DNA of 64,000 bases from positions 2,858,001-2,922,000 of the forward strand of contig CM050668.1 of the NCBI GenBank assembly GCA_027574665.1, in the 5' to 3' direction. The stretch comes from Rhynochetos jubatus (taxonomy: Eukaryota; Chordata; Aves; Eurypygiformes; Rhynochetidae). The notes under the pieces are model-generated. The model had not been told where the DNA came from. It searched no databases and saw only the letters and a list, made by a program, of their open reading frames with translations. A program made the translations under genes and the position numbers. Shown in pieces: positions 1-11,290 of the stretch (positions are counted from its first letter, which is position 1; the number at the start of each line of letters is the position of its first letter).

Positions 1-1140
1 TCCAAGGATTACTGTGTTCTCCAAAATCTTCGGTGTTGAATCATAGATCAGGAAGTGTTTACACGCTGCAAAATCAAAAGTTCCTCCTATGACTATCAAT
101 TCAAATCTCTAAATATCTATAATTACGATCCAAAGAACAACTTGGTCTTCAACAGCTCCTTCCTTCCTTCCTTCCCTCCTTCCTTCAGTCTGTCTTAAGG
201 CGACTGTGCTACAATGGCGCGTTTGTCGCCCCGAGATGGGGAGTTAATGGGAGCTATTGAGCCTTCTCCCGCTGCGCTCCGAGTGCCAGCTCTTGGCTTC
301 TGCACTGAGTCAGGGTTGGGCCTGGCACAGATATAGCCGTGAAACTAAAATATAGTCTTCCTTTCCTATAGATCATTCTTTGCTGGCAGGCCAGATCTGC
401 AGCTTCAAAGGTGGCCAGGGCAACCTCTCCCGCCGGGTCTGCTCAGGGACATAACAACCTGGCGTTAAACCTCCTTCTTTCTACAAGGCTGCTGCTTGCT
501 TGGATGCTCCTGTGTGTGCACAAGACAGCCTCTCTGCTGAAGTCAGAAATGCCTTTTCTGTGTTCAGAGAGAGAAATAAAGGATCGTATTTGAAAGGGGG
601 ACTGGAAGTCTTCCTGCAGCATCGGACTCCGAGTTCCCGTCAGCGAACTGTGAGCAGGGACTAGAGCCAGTGGTTTCTCAGCCCGGCAAGAGGGAAGCAG
701 TTAAACCCTTGGAGATCCATGGAGCAGGCACAGGGAGCCGCTGGTTTCCCCATGCAAACAATAGCAGTAAACTGTTCAAATAAATAAAAAGTGAGACGTA
801 GAAACGGGGGAAGTTTTGTATTGAATTCTCTCGGTTGAAAATCGCGGCGATTGGAAACGCACAGCTTCTGCGTCCCGCAGAGCCGGCTGCTGGGGCATCA
901 GCAGGGCCAGCGAGGCATTCTCCCCCTCCCACCTGAAGCTTTGTTGGTTTAGAAATGGTCAGGCCAGGAACGGGCACCCTGATACTGGCTCTCGGTGTGC
1001 TTTTGTTTCACCCTGCCAGAAGCGTTCCTCCTGAATGCCCATGCTCTAGCTATTTCTGAAGTCAACCTTTATTTTTTTTTTTTCCACTGAGGTTAACCGA
1101 GCCTCCTCCTGTTCTGCTGTGCTCAGCAGTTAAGGCCAAA
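1..1140. other. Non-coding single-copy stretch
   Basis: No gene recognised. A TTCC-rich pyrimidine simple repeat lies at about 156-186. A 6-bp GGCGAC/GTCGCC inverted repeat lies at 199-204 and 225-230. An octamer-like ATGCAAAC sits near 752, and a T run near 1070-1082. The open frames at 411-593 and 678-977 have no protein-like features, and I treat them as chance. Confidence 0.6.
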
Positions 1141-1154
1141 GTTTACAAGAAAGG

Positions 1155-1184
1155 TAATTACAATCTTACTTTTAATTGTAATTA
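1155..1184. promoter_or_regulatory. Perfect 10-bp inverted repeat of homeodomain-type TAATTA sites
   Basis: TAATTACAAT at 1155-1164 is followed after 10 bases by its exact reverse complement ATTGTAATTA at 1175-1184. Each arm contains TAATTA, the core bound by many Antp/paired-class homeodomain proteins. The symmetric arrangement would suit a dimer, or could form a small stem in RNA or cruciform DNA. The sequence around it is AT-rich, so a chance origin is possible. The regulatory role is inferred. Confidence 0.3.
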
Positions 1185-3770
1185 ACTATGAGTAAAGAAT
1201 CAAAATAATCCAGCTACTCTTTTGCTGAACCAAAGCATTATATATAATGTGACAAAGAAAACGGCTTGCCCTTCGGCCATTAATTTTAGCAGCTCTGTTA
1301 TTCCTAAATTACATAAACCTCTGGTGTCAGAGGGGAAAGAATATGAATCAGCTCAGATATTTCGTTGGAGTATGTTGCCCATGGTTGTGTCAGGATTTGC
1401 AATGCTTTTGAAGCACTTGAGATTATGATAAATTAGAAACACATAATGAAGAAAATCGGGAACTCCAAGTAAAGAGGTCATGAGTGAAAAATGTTGGTAA
1501 TGAATTACAAGCATCTCTGGGTTTGTAAGATCTGTAGCTAAACTTAGTCTTTTAAAGGGGTTCTTCAGCTTTTATTGCAAAAACCGTTGGAGAAGCGTGA
1601 GCGTGGAAGCTGAGGAAGCTGAGCACGATGTTGGGTTAGGGGCAACACTGCTTGCCTGGAAATGGTCAGAGACACGTGCATAGGTATATGTAGAGGCATA
1701 TTCAACATAAGGTGAAGATGGAAACATTTTAACTCTCGTATTCCTAGCAGTATTCATTGATTATGGCCCAGAATCAAATTCAGAACGTTTGCCCCTAATG
1801 ATGATGAATGCTGCTCTTTCTGAACCCTTTGTTTAACCAGAATTGAACTCCTCTTTTCTTACCTGACATTTGCCTATGCTGTGGTCACTTTTTTTGTTTT
1901 CATGGTAGACAGTCAGTCCCAAGGGAACTGAGGAAGTATGAGGATCAATGGCACCATTGGTGACAAAGAAAGAAGTTTACCCAATTCTTGAAAACACAGC
2001 GAAATGTCAGATATCCATGTTTAAAGCCTGAACCAAGGCGGATTTTCCTTGTGCTCCTGGCACTTACACAGCCAGAAATCCAAGCAGACACGGACCTTGG
2101 CAGCATTATTAGGGTGATCTTCATTTAAAGATGAACTATTCTTGAACAATTTCTCCACTGTATCTGACACAAACAGGCTTTTCTTCAACACCAGACGTGC
2201 ATGTCTTCTTGCTCCAACTATTTTTTTCTTGAACAAACATATGTATTGTAGCCAATGCAAGGAAAATCCCACTCACTATTTATGTTTGAGTTCCCTATGT
2301 CCCATTAACAATATCCCAGTGTACTCATGGCAGTATAGCATCTTGATCCAGCACTGTTTTCCTGGATTCCCCTTTGGAGACTTAAGCAATTGGCCTTATT
2401 TAGTGACCTTCCATCCCAGAGGCTTTATTTTTTGGGCACTGAAATAGTTTCCTGTCCCTTTTTACAATTTTTGCTAAGTAGAGGGCACCTCTTACTGTGA
2501 ATCTGAATGGAGAGTGTTTATCTGCAACAGAGCTTGTTGCAGCTGAAACTTCATTACACTTAAGGATTTTACCTGCTGTCCTATGGCTCTTATACACATA
2601 TAGGTCTCATTTTGGTGACATTACAGGACACCAGACAAATAATTATTGTATGTATACTATTTGAATATACTTGAAACAGCGTATAGCTCTCAAAGAGCAA
2701 AAGCTTTGGGTAACTTGGAAGAGGACCCTGCTGCCGGTGCATTTCCTTTGAGTCTGCTCTCCTTTGTTGCAATATATAGATGCAGCTACAGGAGCAAATA
2801 CATTTGGGTTTGGTATATATTTGCTATATATCGTGTGAGTGTGTGCATATTAGGGGTAAATGCCACTGACTGATTTCTCGGGCAATTTCTGTAAGTAATA
2901 ATATATAAAACACGACAGAATACTGGCTGTTCATCACACAGATGGGCTTAAAGGTGAAAGAAGCCACCGCTGTAGCACTGCCCTCTCCCCCATTAGCACC
3001 ATGCTCGCAGGACTGCCATGGCCTGTCCCCTCAGGTAGCAGCTATATTTGGCCCGGTGTAATCCCTGCAAAAACAAGCCAGCTATTTGACTGAAGAGGTT
3101 TTGGGAAACAAGAGGGAAGATGGCACATGAGAGAATTAAAAAGATGTACCCAAGCATAAAGTCTAACAATTAGACACAGCCAGTTAGAATTGCCTGCTTT
3201 CTTTTTAATATATTTTGATATTTTAGTTCACTGGATACCCAACAGCTAATACTTCAAAAAAGGTAATGTAAAGAAATCTCCTTCCCCGCCGTATCCATTC
3301 AGACTCCATTGACATTTGGCAGCTGAAGCCCTGAATGGAAAGCTAAGTCTCACCGGCTGCCGTCAGATTCCTTGTGGTTGCTCTTTGTTTTTGTGGACGC
3401 AGAGATTTAGATGTCTGCAGTCCCTGGAAAACCAGCAAGATGTCTGCTGGCTGGCTGGTTTCGATTCATTCTGACACCGCGAAACACGCCCCTTCGTTTC
3501 ACCTCTTTGTCAGCAACAGAAGAGCTTGGATGCTCTGCAGAAGATTTGATGACACGGTCAAAATGTTTTCACTTGAATGCAACCTGGTGGCGACCCCACA
3601 ATAAAGGCAATGGGAAGGAGCCATGCAAAGATCAGACACCAATAAAGCCAGCAGTTAACCTCTCTGGCCTGACTTTAAGGCTCCCTCTGCCTAAGAATTT
3701 GTAGTGGTATTTTAGCACCTAACGCTGAGATCTGCAACTAAAACCCGTCTTGGTTAACGTTTCCTAATTT
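1185..3770. other. Non-coding, AT-rich; nothing recognised
   Basis: No gene or known repeat recognised. Open frames of 60-101 codons occur (for example 2142-2447 plus and 3411-3704 plus) but overlap each other in different frames. They show no domain, signal peptide or convincing splice-site context. Confidence 0.55.
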
Positions 3771-3865
3771 CTCTCTCTTAGCCTTTTTCTTCTTTTTTCC
3801 CTCCCCCTCTTTTTTTGTTTTGTGTTCTTCTGTTGTCGGCTTGGGGTTTTTTTTTTCTTTTTTAG
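3771..3865 (+). repeat. Pyrimidine-rich tract ending in TTTTTTAG
   Basis: A roughly 95-base stretch is dominated by T and C on the plus strand. It runs through CTTTTTCTTC-like and CCCTCCCCC-like segments and finishes at TTTTTTAG near 3865. The end looks like a strong 3' splice acceptor with a long polypyrimidine tract, but no protein-like frame follows it. It is most simply a low-complexity tract. Confidence 0.5.
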
Positions 3866-4420
3866 TATAAAGGACTGTTAGATATGTTCTTCTTTGCTAT
3901 GAATAAATACAGCCTTTGTACCAATTAAAAAATGTTATGGACGATCATTGCACAACATTTATTTTATATATGTTAATGATTTATTTTGGGATGGAGTCTG
4001 ACTGGTTTTGTTAGCTTAGTTTTGGAAAGCTGGATTTAAAAGCTACCCTTAGCTCAGTAAGTTTTCTGTCCTGTCAGTGTCAGCCATTGATTTATCCAAA
4101 AAATCGTATTGTTTACAACGAAGACATTAAATCATAAAACAACTTTCATTGTATCCTGTGCTCAGATAGGCAAAAACATTTCCTAACTGTTAAACCAGCT
4201 GGTCTAATCTTCAATGACTTTGGTTCAGTGGCCAAATCTACTTCTTTGTGTTGTCACAATGCAACATTAGATTAGTTACTGTCTCTGAAATTGCTGTCAG
4301 TCAGGCTCTGTTTATGAAGGATCATGGTATTTTTCATAAATCATTTTTTTCTTCTTTTACTGTTTAAAGGATAATAGTACTGTAGCTTTGCAATTGTTTT
4401 ATGAGGCAGTAATCTTGTTC
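3866..4420. other. AT-rich single-copy stretch, possible conserved non-coding element
   Basis: This stretch has no useful open frame, low CpG and many TAAT, TTTAT and TGTTTAC-like words. That composition is typical of vertebrate conserved non-coding DNA. Conservation cannot be seen from one sequence, so the regulatory reading is only a suggestion. Confidence 0.25.
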
Positions 4421-4659
4421 CTGTGAGGATAAACCGTGAGGCCAGGGGCAGTGCTTATCTCCAGAGAAGCCAGTTATTACCGAGGAAATCACAACAAAAC
4501 ATCAATTATCACTCCCGCAGCGCAGGTTTTACCCCTCTGAAATACCAACGACAAGGGCAAGGTTTTGCGTCAAAACTAGACTGTATGATCGGGCCCGTGA
4601 AACCAAAATGCCGTATTTGTGGGTTTGTTTTGCAATCAGTTCACAGTCTTTTGAAGTAA

Positions 4660-4940
4660 GTTTGCTCGAGGATCAAAGGCCAAAAACCCTCGGCTGTTGC
4701 CGCGCAGCCACGCGCGTGCTCGTGGCATGGGAGGGCTGCGGGTGCTTTGGCGTCAGCAAAGCCACGTCGTGCTCGCGCCCACAAGAACAACCCGTTCTCA
4801 TAAAATCGCACGGAGAATTTCTGGTTCGCCCTGAGCTCCTTCGTTGTGTCTTTAATGCAGCCTGCAGGAGGAGGATTTTCCGGCTGCGCTCGGAGGCTGA
4901 CGCGGTGCTGTACCCGCAGCAGCAGCACCTTGGGAGCTCA
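4660..4940. other. CpG-rich patch
   Basis: CpG dinucleotides are dense here (GCCGCGCAGCC, CACGCGCGTGC, GACGCGG) against a CpG-poor background. GC content rises and long overlapping frames open on both strands (4608-4961 plus, 4641-4928 minus), which is expected from GC content alone. It is too small to call a promoter island with confidence. Confidence 0.4.
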
Positions 4941-5233
4941 TTGCCTTTAGCTAGACATTAAAAACATTTTTAGGCCTTTCTGCATTTAAAAGCAACGGGA
5001 GGAAAGCAGCTTGCAGTAACGGTTGTGGTGCCGAGTCCGAGTTTTGCAGAACGTGAGCAGTGCCAGGCGTGCTTCCCAACAAGGTCCGTGTCGCGCACGC
5101 TGGCTTGGGAGCAACGTAGCACCTAACTGGCAAACTGTTAAACATCCTGCATTGATGCACTCTGTCCTTAAGAGGTTTATTCAATTAACAGTTTAAACTT
5201 TCATTATATTTTGCCATTTGGTGAAGAGGATTC

Positions 5234-5261
5234 TTATGCATTTAATAGTTTTATGCATTTA
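5234..5261 (+). promoter_or_regulatory. Direct repeat of TTATGCATTTA
   Basis: The 11-mer TTATGCATTTA occurs at 5234-5244 and again at 5251-5261, a 17-base period. ATGCAT resembles POU/octamer half sites. Two spaced copies could mark a factor-binding module, but the words are AT-rich and may be coincidental. Confidence 0.2.
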
Positions 5262-5269
5262 CCCATTAG

Positions 5270-7185
5270 TCTTTTAAGTGGGCTCGCTCGGACGAGCTGT
5301 GCCATTTTCCCAGCGGCGGGGCGGGGGCGTGGGGAGCCCGGGCCGGCAGAGCAGACAGTGATACATGACACGTGTCGCGGCTGTTTGTATCTCCCTGACC
5401 TCCTCAATCCATCTCTCTGAAGGTTGCTGTGCATTAATCCTGTGGCAGCTGCTGGTGCAACCGCTTCTAGGTACTGGGGCAGGTAGCCAGGGGTTCAGGT
5501 AGCCTCTTTGCACGCCGAGCCACAGGAGAACCCAGATTGGCAGTGTATTTTCATCAAAACAGAAACTTAGAAGAAAATGACATATGTTCTTTAACCTAAG
5601 GACTGCTGATCACTTTAAATACTTTAAATTAATCCAGCTTCATTTGTTAAAACTAGCATCATCTGCTTAACGACTAAGGGTGCGCTGTTTTATACTTAAA
5701 AACAGGCACCACAACAAACCTTGCAAATCTTACCCTGATGATTCATGCAAGATGGTCTAAAAATCATTTTACAGCCATATTAATATTATATGTTAGTCCT
5801 TATCCATATTCCTTTGGAAATCCTGCGACGCAGCAGTACGCAGTCTTCGTTCCCTTACACTGCAGATATTTCTGGCCCTGCTCTGTGCGTGTAGAAGGCC
5901 GGGCAGGTCACCGGATTTATCTGCATCCAGTCCGCTTTGCAGGGAGCTGAGGCTGAGGGCAGAAGGCTAGCCTGCTCCTTCGCTTAATCTGCAGGTAAAT
6001 TCAAATATGAATGTGCAGTACCGGAGACTTTCGTAAGTCAGTTTTTCAGGTCTATTTGGGTTGAGAATGAAATGGTTGCTGCCTTAGAAAGGAATTATTA
6101 AAAAGTAAAATAAGCAGTGGCCATGTAATTACAAAAATGTACAAAAATGCAATAATAAATTGGATAGTTACTTCTTTTAGAAACCCTGTGGAACAGTAAC
6201 TCTTGCTGGAGGCAGTTATTTCAGACCCCGAGGAAGGACAGAACTATGGCTTATTTTATTGCTGGCATTTTGTACTGAAATAATCAGCATATCACATCAT
6301 GAAAGTAATTACTGCAAGGTCTGAGACCTTTGAGCAGCTCTGTCCTCTTGCAAACAACCCTTAAATCTGTGGCCACCAGAGAAAAGGCATTCCTGGTGCA
6401 GTGCCTTTAGAAATCACTTCCATTTGGGTTTAATAGAGCTGGAGTCTATTCCCTTCGGGACTGTTGCCACCCTTTGTTTGCCATTTGTCTCTGGTATTGA
6501 GGCTGAAGTCAGAGAGAAGAAACAAATTCGCTAAAATTTGTTGATCATTTTTTATACTCTATACAGTATAAAATGGGGCACTTTTGTCCCAATTCTACAG
6601 GTGGTGTTTGTTTATAAATTCTCCGGTAAGGTCACTGTCGGCAGAGATCTCGGACAATGTTCAGCTGCCTTTAAAAATAATGAAAAATCTAGCAAAAGTC
6701 ACTGGCATAGAGGATTTCTGCATGCTCTCAGTGCTTCTAGCACCTTCTCCCAGTAGTAATCAGTATAATTATACCTGCGTTAAACCGAGCAGAGGTAATT
6801 GATGTAATTTATGGGAACATGAGTATTTGATCTCCTGTATAAGAAGCAGCCAGCTGACAGGGGAAGGAGACGTTAAGTCAGCGGTTTTGTATCAACGGGC
6901 TTGGAAGGATCTCCTGGGCAGTTTCAGAAATAAGCCCAGCTGAATCATCCCCTGCCCGCTCAAGTGCTTCCCCACCGAGCGAGAAAGGCTCGGGCGTTCC
7001 CTTCAGATCTTGCAACGAAGCTACGCAAGGCATAGTGTTTTACTTGAGATTTAGTCCATCAGAAAGACATGGTTCTGCGGTGGGTTCCTTTCATGGAAAG
7101 GCTGAATATTAATTGTCTGTAGGAATGGTGACTTCTTACTCCATTTGCTGGTCTGCTGACTGGGCAGGGCGCTGCATGAAAACCC
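5270..7185. other. Non-coding; small hairpin only
   Basis: No gene recognised. A GC-rich patch lies at about 5280-5345. A 9-bp perfect inverted repeat (TTTTATACT at 6550-6558, AGTATAAAA at 6565-6573) surrounds a 6-base loop and includes TATA-like words. The rest is AT-rich single-copy sequence with no assignable repeat. Confidence 0.5.
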
Positions 7186-7190
7186 TTCAA

Positions 7191-7226
7191 GTGGAGCAGG
7201 CAGCTCCCTTGGTGGAGCAGGCAGCT
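7191..7226 (+). repeat. Two-copy 21-bp tandem duplication
   Basis: GTGGAGCAGGCAGCT at 7191-7205 recurs at 7212-7226, separated by CCCTTG, giving a 21-base period. This is a small local duplication of no evident function. Confidence 0.6.
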
Positions 7227-8090
7227 GTTTTCTTATTTCTTACCGTTCTTTCTGCTATTCTCTCTTATATTGCCATCGGCTCCCAAACTGTTAGACAGTG
7301 CGTTCTGGCAGGTCGAGCTTCTCCGAGCGCGTGATTCGCCCTGGCCATCGCGGCTGCAGAGTGAGTGCTGTGGGGGTGCGCAGGGATGCTCGGCCATCTC
7401 CGTGCTCCCGCCTAGGCTCCACAGAGCAGCTCTCCGGAGCCGTCCTGCACTCCTCGGCAAACAGCAGTGTTGTCTCAGGCATTGCTTTGCAGCGGGCTCG
7501 TCTACTGCGGATGTATTATTTTCAGCCAAATATGACCACCTGCAAGTTTGTGCTGGTGTTAGCATTTTCATCTCCCATTATTCAAATCCAGCTGGCTTTC
7601 CTTTGAAGTTAGTTCCCTCATGTTAAATGTTAACTATAATTTCTCTTGGCCAAAGAAACAGATAGTGCATTCTTTCCTGTCTGTGTGATAATGGCCACAA
7701 GTGTGCTGGCTGCCTTCAGGCCGACCCACCGCTGCAACGAGTTTCTCTCCTCAAGGAGGAATGCCGACGCTCAGCTCTGACACAGGGAGTGCGGTGGGTT
7801 TATCCTGGGAGAAGCTCTGGGCTGAGCCTAGCACTGACTGTCTTTACACATCGCGTGTCTTGTGTGTCCAGACCTCTCTTCCAAGACTGGCATGTGCTTA
7901 GGGTAGGGAAAAATTACCAAAAAATCAAATCTAGGGGTAAATTTTGAACAACCCCAGAGTTGAGGGTTTTTTCCAGATTCATGCAGGCTAATGTTTTGCT
8001 TTTTCCAGCTGTACTAGCATTTTTCCAAACATATTTCAGTGCTTATCCTTGCATGAAGCACAATAGCAATGGAGGGGGAGACTTGTGACC
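7227..8090. other. Non-coding; GC-rich patch at 7270-7500
   Basis: Between 7270 and 7500 GC rises and several frames open on both strands (7270-7626 plus, 7298-7606 plus, 7233-7571 minus). Because they overlap in competing frames, they look like a composition effect rather than genes. Nothing is recognised from 7630 to 8090. Confidence 0.5.
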
Positions 8091-8690
8091 ATTTGAACTT
8101 CAAATCCCCAGAGAGCTTTTTATTCTAATAAAACAGCAAAATATTGGATACATGACACCCCTTACATCAAACTCTATCATATTAAGGAAACCTTAGAACT
8201 CTGGTCTGCAGTCTGGCCTGATACATTACAATTCATCTGGGATCAGTATAAGAAATAATTACATCTATTTATTTATTCCACTGTCAGAATGTTGACACTA
8301 GTTTTTCATATTGTCTCTGTCATGAAGAATCATAATTAAATAACATGTCCAATGCATTGATCATACATTTATAAATTTGTTTGATATATCATAGAGGCCT
8401 TTTGTTATTAGGAGATTTCACAAGATTAAAATTAAAGTTTGCCAAGCCATCTACCTCATTCTACATAGGACTTTTTCCTCCTAATTAACCACAAAATTCT
8501 GATGGCTTGTCATTCTGATATTGCATAAAGTAATCCCTTCCTTTTTATTTCAAGTTCACTCTACCATTTCCCTCCCACCAAAACCTGGCTAGATACATAC
8601 AATCATATTAGGCTATGAAATGACATACTTCTGTTGCATTTTTTCCATTTTTCTGTCCTAATTCCTCTACTTAAGAGGCACTGTCTTATC
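8091..8690. other. AT-rich, CpG-free stretch; possible conserved non-coding element
   Basis: About 600 bases are almost without CpG and contain no open frame of note. Words such as TAATTAAATAAC and ATAATTACATC recur. This is typical of deeply methylated or conserved intergenic vertebrate DNA. I recognise no repeat family. Confidence 0.25.
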
Positions 8691-9900
8691 ACAGCGATGA
8701 TCAGCTAGAGGTGGCCTTCCATTCTTGTGCTCTTTCTGCACAAAACAGAGAGCAGGAGCCTTGATCGCCGTCATTCCTTCCCCTCTCTTCGTAGTTGCAT
8801 GTGGACCTGACCCAGATACGTGAGTGGATGCCAGTCAGTGTCGGTGGCCGGGAATACATGAACGTCTGTCGCAGCTCCAGCTCCTCAACACACTCACTCA
8901 CACGTTTGGGAAAACCAGATTTTTTAGGAAGCTGACAGGGACAAGGAAAATCAGTAACTGGTGTGTCTAAAAGGTACTGTGTCTTCCAGAGCAAATATAA
9001 TTTACGAAGAATCATGCTCTTTGTATACCCCACATGCTACTTCAAAGGATAAAAAGACGTAAATGAATAGGCATTTGTTGTCCCTTTTTGATGTGTTTTC
9101 TCCCGTTTTCTGTAAGAACATAAGCTCGGAAGGTTTTACTCAGATTTGGTGGCAGAACACATGCATTAAGATTAAGTTTCTTTTTAAAATTTGCATTCTT
9201 TGCTTTATATGTTTCCTAAATGGGGCAAGAGGGTTTCTTAGTGTGTCTTAGTATTAAAATCTAAAGTAACAGACCTTCGTTCTAATGAGCTTTGTAAATC
9301 TGACCTAAAAAGTGTCGCCTGTAGTCTTTGAAATGAGTTTCCTACAACTTCCTCTGATCTGATTGTGTGTTTTAGGGGAGGTTAAATGGGTTAAGATTCT
9401 TAGCTGTCCTAAAGCCATTGGAGTGATTCCTTATTAATCTTTTTCACCCCCTAAGACATCATCTACAGATCTAGGCGGATTTAGTACATAAGATAACATA
9501 GCCAGCCCTGCCATAACTATCCATGCAGCTTCTGAAAGGACAAAAGGGTGACAAAAATATGCAGAAACCCTTCCAAAGGTTCATGCTAACAATACTTTCC
9601 AGTCTTTCCCTCGCCCATATTCAGCCCTTACTTGTTGCATAAGACAAGTTTTATCGTCATAGGATAATATCTCTGTAACTTGTGATCTAAATTACAAAGA
9701 AGTTGGTTGTCCTCTGTGTCCTATGGCAAAACTTGTGAGCATAAGACGGGGTCTTCAATTAGCCCTATTACCGCCGCTAACCAAGAGCTTCTTGTTCCTG
9801 CAGCAAGGGTGCTCGGCGGCCGTGCCAGCAGCTCCTCCTCCCTGCCTGCTCCCAAACAGCTTTTCCTATGAGTCTCCTCCTTGCCGCACCCTTGGACAGA
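8691..9900. other. Non-coding; nothing recognised
   Basis: The minus frame at 8701-9033 (110 codons) and the plus frame at 9063-9251 show no recognisable domain and no coherent exon boundaries. No repeat is identified. Confidence 0.5.
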
Positions 9901-9901
9901 A

Positions 9902-9939
9902 GGGCCGTGCTGATGGCGAAGGGCTGTGCTGATGGCGAA
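9902..9939 (+). repeat. Two-copy 19-bp tandem duplication
   Basis: GGGCCGTGCTGATGGCGAA is followed directly by a second copy differing by one base (GGGCTGTGC...). The changed position is CG in copy one and TG in copy two, consistent with CpG decay after a recent slip duplication. Confidence 0.65.
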
Positions 9940-10523
9940 ACTTCCCAGAGCTTTAATTCAGGGAGAGAAATTTCCTTTCCACCAGGCAAATAACAAAAAA
10001 TCCTGAAAATCCAGAGAAAGTTGCGTTCATCTGAGTGATGGATGCTTCTGTCCTAGGCATCCTTTGACATGACAGGATGGTTCAGGGCCTTTGCTCTGGT
10101 AGGAAGGCCATAAAGTAGCATTGCAATACTTCTACCCGAAAGATGCATTTTTTGGATGAAAAAAGATCCAGTTATCCTCTGACATCAACCATATATTTTG
10201 CATTACTCCTTTTACCCCATTTGAATGTTGTCTATGTGTGGCAGTGTTTCCAGTTCCACCCTCTTCTGCTAGAGCTTCCTTGCTCATAATCATTTGCTGT
10301 GCCCTGAAATATGAGTGAGGTCTGTGACCAGAGGATTTTTATATGGCTGTCCGGGGCCTAACAGCATTTGGGAACCTTAGGTGTTACACAAATAATGGTA
10401 ATATAATTTCAGGAATCAGCTGCCATTTAATCAATGTCAGGAGATTGTCAATTCCTTTCATGATTTATGGTTGGGAAAATACAGAATGATTTGTAAAATA
10501 ACAAGAAGCGTCCCGTCCCACCG
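9940..10523. other. Non-coding; nothing recognised
   Basis: Single-copy sequence with no plausible gene and no repeat I can assign. Confidence 0.5.
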
Positions 10524-10549
10524 CCCCCCCCCCCCCCCCCCCCCCCCCC
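10524..10549 (+). repeat. Poly-C run, 26 bases
   Basis: An uninterrupted run of 26 C lies between CCG and GAAGG. Runs this long on one strand can form i-motif (C strand) or G-quadruplex (G strand) structures. They are also prone to slippage and base-calling error, so the exact length is doubtful. Confidence 0.9.
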
Positions 10550-10924
10550 GAAGGGGATATTTTGAAAACACAGCAAACTGAAACAGGAAACTATTTGGGA
10601 AGAATTTTCTCAGGGTTTTGAAGTGTTTGCCTTAGCATTGAGCTCCCTGTTGACATAAGTGTTCCTTAGCCCTTTGCAGGTGCTACTGTAGTCTCACGGA
10701 GCTCTCAGGAACCCATTACAGTCTTTCGGCCTCAAAAAAACAAAAGCACTTAAAAATAGTGAGTGGCTTCTTCAAAGCTGGAGCTGCCTGATAAGTAACC
10801 TAAGTGTATGGTTTTCCATGTGTTTTAACGCTTTCTGAAGTGTAAGAGCCCAGCCCCACAAACGCCGTGGGGCCAGCGGTCCCTGCAGTCGCCATCTCAC
10901 CAGGGTAATCGCTCTGGGTCGCTT

Positions 10925-10990
10925 CGATAATATACTTAAGCGTATGCTTAACTTCTTCCATGCTAAGGAAAGCATTTAAGCACGGTTCTT
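10925..10990. mobile_element. Palindromic MITE-like relic (CTTAAGC family)
   Basis: ATACTTAAGCGTATGCTTAACTTC near 10932, followed by GCATTTAAGCACG near 10972, resembles an amniote short palindromic repeat whose arms read CTTAAGCAYRYGCTTAA. A clearer copy sits at 29604-29722. This copy is short and diverged. The family is recalled from bird and reptile sequence; I do not recall its Repbase name. Confidence 0.35.
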
Positions 10991-11189
10991 AAATCTCGGT
11001 GGCCCTAAATCACGCGTATCTTTAAAGCGCTCTTCTCATCAGGCTGAACGGCCACTGGCAGACCTTCCAAGGAAAGGGTGCTAAGAATTGAACATCAATA
11101 AAATCCTGCGTACCTAAACCATGCGCCCATGCACGCAGGCGTGTGAACCGTTAGGGAGGTGGGATTCTGCTGCCTAGCTCGTCTGCAAA

Positions 11190-11290
11190 CTCCCCTGGGT
11201 CCCAGGCTGTGTCATTTAGGCTTTCCACACCGGTTTGCCTGTCTCTAAAATGGGACTCATAATTTTATTTTCTCCCTGTGCTGCAGACAT
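11190..11290 (+). mobile_element. MIR-like CORE-SINE relic
   Basis: The order GTGTCATTTAGG, then TTTGCCTGTCTCTAAAATGGG, then ACTCATAATTTTATTT follows the 3' half of MIR (a T-A-CC-T-TG-GC block, then a CTGTAAAATGGGGATAATAAT-like block). It is old and diverged. MIR/CORE-SINEs predate the bird-mammal split and survive as rare fossils in birds, sometimes as enhancers. Confidence 0.5.

Noticed and set aside
3865-3950. Exon following the strong acceptor-like TTTTTTAG
   Set aside because: The following sequence is AT-rich with early stops in all frames and no donor in a sensible place.
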